Shown here: piece after piece, positions 59,823 through 64,000 of the stretch | How positions within the stretch are numbered: position 1 is the stretch's first letter | Layout of the letters: each line of letters begins with the position of its first letter | Assembly (NCBI GenBank): GCA_019638615.1 | Contig: JAHBTL010000009.1 | Coordinates: 1-64,000 of the forward strand | DNA: 64,000 nucleotides | Direction: 5' to 3' | Source: Chitinophagaceae bacterium | GTDB lineage: Bacteria > Bacteroidota > Bacteroidia > Chitinophagales > Chitinophagaceae | The notes under the pieces: model-generated | What the model saw: only the letters and a program-made list of their open reading frames with translations | The model's database searches: none | Told to the model about the DNA's origin: nothing | Position numbers and translations under genes: made by a program

Positions 59823-62800
59823 TTAAAAGGTTACGTTTACGCCAAAAGTGAGATAACGATAGAAGGGATAACGGTCACTGAAGGTGCTCTGGTTATTGTT
59901 ATTCCCATCTCCTGTATTGGCAACGTTGCGTGAAGCTTCCGGATCCCAGCCATCGCGGATTTTCGAGTGCTCCCACAAATCATTTCCTGAAAAATATATC
60001 CTGAATTTTTCAATGCCTGCACGTTTGGTAAGTGTGGCAGGCAACGTATATCCTATCACTATATTTTTTAACCTGATATAGGCGCCATTTTCCGCAACCC
60101 AGTCTGAAGGATAATAATTGTAGTTATTGATGGTTCCTGTAGAGGAAACTCTCGGCAACCACGCATCCGTACGTTCAGGCGTCCACCACTGGTTTACAAA
60201 AGCCTCGTTCTGTGCCTGGTACACAACAGCACCGGGTATGCGCCAGTTTCCATCCCGTATGATTGTTCTTTTACCTACACCCTGAAAAATAACTGAAAAA
60301 TCGAAACCATTCCAATCAATGCCGCCATTAAACGCGTAAGTGATCCGTGGGTCATTGGTACCAAGATAAACCGCATCTTCAGGGAATGTAATCTTGCCAT
60401 CACCATTTACATCCTTAAACATATTGTCTCCCAGCGCAAGCCGTCCATTAGCCTGCGCATTAGCCGCACCGGACGGCATACCAATATTGTTGCCGGTAAT
60501 AAACGTCCTGTAATCATCTAATTCTTTTTCCGTTTGAATTCTGCCGTCATACACCAGCCCGAAAAAAGCATTCAAAGGATAACCTTCCACTGCACTGTTC
60601 ATTCCACGATTATTTGAACTGATGATTTTCTGACCACCAAAATTTACCAGTTTTGTAGAATAGAATGAAAGGTTACCTCCGATCCTGTATCGCAGTTTAC
60701 CAATCACGTCAGACCAGTTAAGAGATGCCTCCCATCCTTTTGCATTTAGCTTGCCATTGTTGCCCGCAGGCGCGTTAGCACCCAATACGGCAGGGAAAGT
60801 ACGGGCAATAAGCATGTTATCATTTTGCTTCCAGAACATTTCGGCAGAGCCGGACAGCCGGTTATTCAGCACCGTAAAATCAAGACCAAGGTTGGTTGTC
60901 TGCACCCGCTCCCAGGTTCTGTCAAGAGCAACAAGACCTCCTGGCGTTACTCTTACTGCAGGCGCGGAGCCAATTATCGGATACCCGGCATTGGTGGCGC
61001 CCGGCGAAAATCCAAGATTCAGTAATTGTATATAATCATAAAGCCCTATACCGTTTTGGTTACCCACATTACCCCATGATGCACGCAATTTCAGGTCGTT
61101 GATAAAACCGACATTTTCCATAAATTGCTCCTGCGATATACGCCAACCACCGGATAACCCGTAAAAAAGTTTCCAACGATTGTCTGCATCAAACTTTGAA
61201 GAACCATCGTAACGTCCGTTAATTTCAAATAAATATTTATTCCGGAAAGTATAATTCAGACGCCCGAAATAACCGGCCAATGCATAATGATTTTGTGCTT
61301 CACCTACGGTTTTGGTAGTTGGGTCGCCATAGCTTGAATTCAATGAAGGCGGCACTCCTGGCACTACGTCCAGCGTTCTTGCCTGGAAGGCATTGTATTC
61401 GTCACGCTCATATTGAGTACCCGCCATTGCACGAAAATCATGATCACCTGCAAATACCTTGCTGTATTCAAGATATGCGTTCGCGTTATAATAAGATTCT
61501 CTTCTTGCAGCACGTTGATAGAAACTCCTGCCGCTTCCCGAGGGCGACAGGCTGGAAACAAGCGTTGTTCCGGCATAATCGTACCAGTTAATTAAATTTT
61601 CCTGGGTGCGATAATCTGTATTATGAAAATAATAGCCTGCAGAAGCTACAGCTTTAAGGTTGCTGATAATATTATAAGTAAGATTGAAATTGGTGTTGAT
61701 ACGCGCATTATATTCTTTTGCATCGCCGCCAAAATTTGCAATCGCAACGGTTGAAGCATTCCCGATACCAGACCCCCATACATATGGTAAACCGGTAGCG
61801 CCAACACCGGATGGTGGCAAGCCGGGCTGGATGCCATTGTTTAAAACAGCGCCTATATTGGAAGGTTGAATGATATCGTTCTTTTCAAGGGATATATTAC
61901 TTTCCAGCTTCAGTTTGCTGCTGATCTGGTAATCATGCGTAAGCCGCACATTGTAGCGCTTATTGGAATTATTGCCTACTTTCAAAAGGCTGCCATCATC
62001 AAGATATCCTAATGAAATGCGATACCCGGATCTTTCTCCTCTTGAAGAAACGCTAAGCTGATGCTCATTGGATGTTGCGCCGCCCCAAAGATAATCCTGC
62101 ATGGTTCCCGGGAAGAAGGCAAAGTCTTTTACATCGGTAAAAAAACCGGTATTAGATAAGCCAAGCCCGGATAACGCGTCCGCGGCTTCTGTGTTGGTTA
62201 AAACGGTTTTACCATTTTGGGTTGCATATTCCATCAGTTTTCCATAACGATACCACAGGTCAGTAGCTGCAAAGCCGTCTGTTGTTCTGACTTCTGCCAT
62301 CATCGGCCCCCAGCCATATACATCGGTAAGCTTAGGTTGCAGGCCAATTATTTTTTTAGATACTGATCCGTTGTATTCAATTACGGCGCGGCCCGATTTG
62401 GCTCTTTTGGTGGTGATTATCACCACCCCACCTGCTGCCCTTGCTCCATAGATTGAGGAAGCGGCGGCATCTTTCAAAAAAGAAATATTATCAATATCGG
62501 CAGGGTTGAATGAGTTTAGTGCAGAAGAATTTGGCAGGGTCAATCCATCTACGATCACCAATGGTTCCGCACCATTTACTGATGAATTACCGCGCACCAG
62601 GAAATTCCATGCTTCCCTTCCCGGCTGTGATGAGCTGCGCGTAATGGTAACACCCGGCACCTGTCCCTGCAGGGCAGCAACAGGACTCGCAATGGGACCG
62701 CGATTCTGGAAGGTTTTGGCATCAACAGTAGATATCGCTCCTGTGAGCGATCCTTTTTTGCGGGTTCCAAACCCAACCACTACCACATCACTCAATTGCG

Positions 62801-63119
62801 TTCCTTCATTCTCCAGTTTAATATCTATTTCATTTTGGGCGCCTGTTTTCACTTCTAATGTTTTGTAGCCGATGCTACTGATAACCAGTATTGCATTACT
62901 TCCAGCCCCAATTGAAAATTTTCCCTGGTCGTTGGCAGTTGTTGAAGTTCGTGTACCCTTAACTGAAATAGTGGCGCCCGGCAAAGGCGCAGACGTTTTG
63001 GAATCAGTAACGGCGCCCGAAACTGTTCTGGTTTGGGCAAAAATCGCATTGGCAGACAGCAGGAATATTGCAGTTGCAAGCACTGCTATTCCTCCCGGCA
63101 GTCGTTTAAACCTTCTCAT
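59823..63119 (-). CDS. SusC/RagA family TonB-dependent outer-membrane transporter
   Basis: This transporter has 1098 residues from ATG at 63119. The frame extends to 63158, but the signal peptide (RRFKRLPGGIAVLATAIFLL) begins here. After it comes a CarboxypepD_reg-like domain (about 30-110; VSGAVTDSKTSAPLPGATIS). The TonB box region and plug follow (SDVVVVGFGTRKKGSLTGAI, ALQGQVPGV, VDGLTLPNS), then the 22-strand barrel ending FGVNVTF. It takes up oligosaccharides together with SusD, energised by TonB. No anti-sigma extension is present, in keeping with the LacI-type regulator 56 bp upstream. Confidence 0.97.
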   Translation of the reverse strand: MRRFKRLPGGIAVLATAIFLLSANAIFAQTRTVSGAVTDSKTSAPLPGATISVKGTRTSTTANDQGKFSIGAGSNAILVISSIGYKTLEVKTGAQNEIDIKLENEGTQLSDVVVVGFGTRKKGSLTGAISTVDAKTFQNRGPIASPVAALQGQVPGVTITRSSSQPGREAWNFLVRGNSSVNGAEPLVIVDGLTLPNSSALNSFNPADIDNISFLKDAAASSIYGARAAGGVVIITTKRAKSGRAVIEYNGSVSKKIIGLQPKLTDVYGWGPMMAEVRTTDGFAATDLWYRYGKLMEYATQNGKTVLTNTEAADALSGLGLSNTGFFTDVKDFAFFPGTMQDYLWGGATSNEHQLSVSSRGERSGYRISLGYLDDGSLLKVGNNSNKRYNVRLTHDYQISSKLKLESNISLEKNDIIQPSNIGAVLNNGIQPGLPPSGVGATGLPYVWGSGIGNASTVAIANFGGDAKEYNARINTNFNLTYNIISNLKAVASAGYYFHNTDYRTQENLINWYDYAGTTLVSSLSPSGSGRSFYQRAARRESYYNANAYLEYSKVFAGDHDFRAMAGTQYERDEYNAFQARTLDVVPGVPPSLNSSYGDPTTKTVGEAQNHYALAGYFGRLNYTFRNKYLFEINGRYDGSSKFDADNRWKLFYGLSGGWRISQEQFMENVGFINDLKLRASWGNVGNQNGIGLYDYIQLLNLGFSPGATNAGYPIIGSAPAVRVTPGGLVALDRTWERVQTTNLGLDFTVLNNRLSGSAEMFWKQNDNMLIARTFPAVLGANAPAGNNGKLNAKGWEASLNWSDVIGKLRYRIGGNLSFYSTKLVNFGGQKIISSNNRGMNSAVEGYPLNAFFGLVYDGRIQTEKELDDYRTFITGNNIGMPSGAANAQANGRLALGDNMFKDVNGDGKITFPEDAVYLGTNDPRITYAFNGGIDWNGFDFSVIFQGVGKRTIIRDGNWRIPGAVVYQAQNEAFVNQWWTPERTDAWLPRVSSTGTINNYNYYPSDWVAENGAYIRLKNIVIGYTLPATLTKRAGIEKFRIYFSGNDLWEHSKIRDGWDPEASRNVANTGDGNNNNQSTFSDRYPFYRYLTFGVNVTF

Positions 63120-63175
63120 ACCTGTTAGTTTTAAATGATAAAAAATGTTGAATGGCATATAGAGTATTTTTGCTT

Positions 63176-64000
63176 TTATGATTTTATTGATGACTTTCTT
63201 ATGATGAGGTCTGTAGATAATATAATTGTTTGAGGTTTATTCAATTTACCATCGCCGGAAAGAAGACCAAGCAACAGCGTAGTTACATTTTCGGAGATTG
63301 CTTTAACCGGTTGCGATACTGCTGTAATAGAAGGGCTGAATAACGCAAAATTGGTGTTGTCATCAAAACCTACAACACCAATATCATGGGGAATATGCAA
63401 ACCCAACTCCTGGATTGCTTTAATTCCGCTTACAGCCAGGTAATTGGTAGCAAAAAGAATTGCATCTGTTTTATCCTCCATAATGAATTTCTTTACTAAT
63501 TCAGTTATTTCTTCCGGCGCTGTTTTATAATGTATCTTTAAACAACGCTTTACAAAACCTGCTTCTTTAATTGCTTTGTTATACCCTTTTAAGCGGTCTT
63601 TCATTTGACCCTGCTCAGAATTAAGCGTAACTAAGGCTATACTTGCAAACCCGTTTTCAACAAGATGCCTGGTGGCCTTGTATGCACCTTCTTTATTATC
63701 AACAATCACATTGGTAGTAGGAACTCCGGGAAAAAAGCGATCAAAAACAATCACAGGTTTTGATTCCTGCAATAGTTCGGATATTTCAGTTTCTGTTTCC
63801 GGGGCAGGCGCTATAATGTAGCCGTCAACTTGCCTTTCGTGAAATATTCTAAGTAATTCTTTTGCCTTTTCAGTATTGTTATCTGTGCTGGAATGAAAGA
63901 TTTTGTAGCCTTTTTTGTAAAGATTGTCCTCAACTATCCTGGCTATGCTGGAAAAAAAAGGATCTGATATATCTTCAACAAGCATTCCTATAATCATGCT
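63176..64000 (-). CDS. LacI family transcriptional regulator, N-terminus outside window
   Basis: The visible 275 residues are the periplasmic-binding-protein-like effector domain of a LacI/GalR regulator: GMLVEDISDPFFSSIARIVE, DGYIIAPAP, VIVFDRFFPGVPTTNVIVDN, FASIALVTLN, DAILFATNYLAVSGI and DIGVVGFDDNTNFALFSPSI. The frame runs off the right edge, so the DNA-binding helix-turn-helix (about the first 60 residues) lies outside. It is transcribed toward susC and is the likely regulator of this PUL, sensing a released sugar. No operator palindrome stands out in the 56-bp gap. Confidence 0.9.
   Translation of the reverse strand, partial: SMIIGMLVEDISDPFFSSIARIVEDNLYKKGYKIFHSSTDNNTEKAKELLRIFHERQVDGYIIAPAPETETEISELLQESKPVIVFDRFFPGVPTTNVIVDNKEGAYKATRHLVENGFASIALVTLNSEQGQMKDRLKGYNKAIKEAGFVKRCLKIHYKTAPEEITELVKKFIMEDKTDAILFATNYLAVSGIKAIQELGLHIPHDIGVVGFDDNTNFALFSPSITAVSQPVKAISENVTTLLLGLLSGDGKLNKPQTIILSTDLIIRKSSIKS

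Overview
The window is most likely from a member of the Bacteroidota, probably the family Chitinophagaceae. This rests on an adjacent SusC/SusD pair with an enzyme-rich polysaccharide utilisation locus (PUL), promoter-like boxes of the TAnnTTTG type, long FtsX-type permeases ending in ANPVKSLRTE, weak Shine-Dalgarno signals, and intergenic DNA full of short palindromes and word-like repeats. The family-level placement is an inference from gene content.

Region 1 (1-22.1 kb, almost all minus strand) is one export locus. Reading in transcription order, it has a MacA/HlyD-like adaptor, a MacB/LolD-type ATPase, a 75-residue membrane protein, and then seven diverged ABC permeases of about 800 residues. 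The left edge of the window falls inside the same spacer, so an eighth permease probably lies just outside. Eight intergenic copies of a 140-250 bp element separate these genes. Each copy normally has a CCTCTCC/GGAGAGG hairpin unit at both ends, in inverted orientation. One end usually abuts the stop codon of the preceding gene within 0-2 nt. A plus-strand four-helix-bundle gene, bracketed by AGC-rich repeats, interrupts the locus between ATPase and adaptor.

Region 2 (22.6-28.1 kb, plus) is a tripartite RND efflux operon: lipoprotein adaptor, HAE1-type pump and TolC-like channel. Region 3 (28.5-32.8 kb) holds grpE-dnaJ, an orphan sensor histidine kinase, a family 2 glycosyltransferase and a small membrane protein.

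Region 4 (32.8-33.95 kb) is a compact tRNA locus: one good tRNA-Gly(GCC), one good tRNA-Leu(TAA), one tRNA-Gly-like relic, and two tandem 91-bp tRNA-Leu-like relics. In all three relics the anticodon arm is replaced by a perfect palindrome and the 3' acceptor strand is missing. A GIY-YIG nuclease gene follows, and its 3' end itself resembles the tRNA-Leu D-arm-to-anticodon region.

Region 5 (33.95-64 kb, minus) is a single PUL of about 17 genes: a LacI-type regulator (cut by the window edge), SusC, SusD, GH88, GH97, an MFS sugar porter, a serine hydrolase, GH127, a heparinase II/III-like lyase, GH43, DUF4861, GH51, GH106, a collapsed pseudogene, an esterase-like protein, KduD, KduI and a second DUF4861. 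The enzymes point to a plant glycan rich in L-arabinofuranose and L-rhamnose with uronic acid. Lyase plus GH88 would release unsaturated uronate, which KduI and KduD carry into central metabolism. Typical pectin-backbone lyases (PL1, PL9, PL11), GH28 and GH105 are not seen, so an arabinogalactan-like target with Rha-uronate caps is at least as likely as rhamnogalacturonan.

The least explained signals are the spacer elements with matched ends, and the replacement of hairpin loops or tRNA arms by other short palindromes, which occurs in both the spacers and the tRNA relics.
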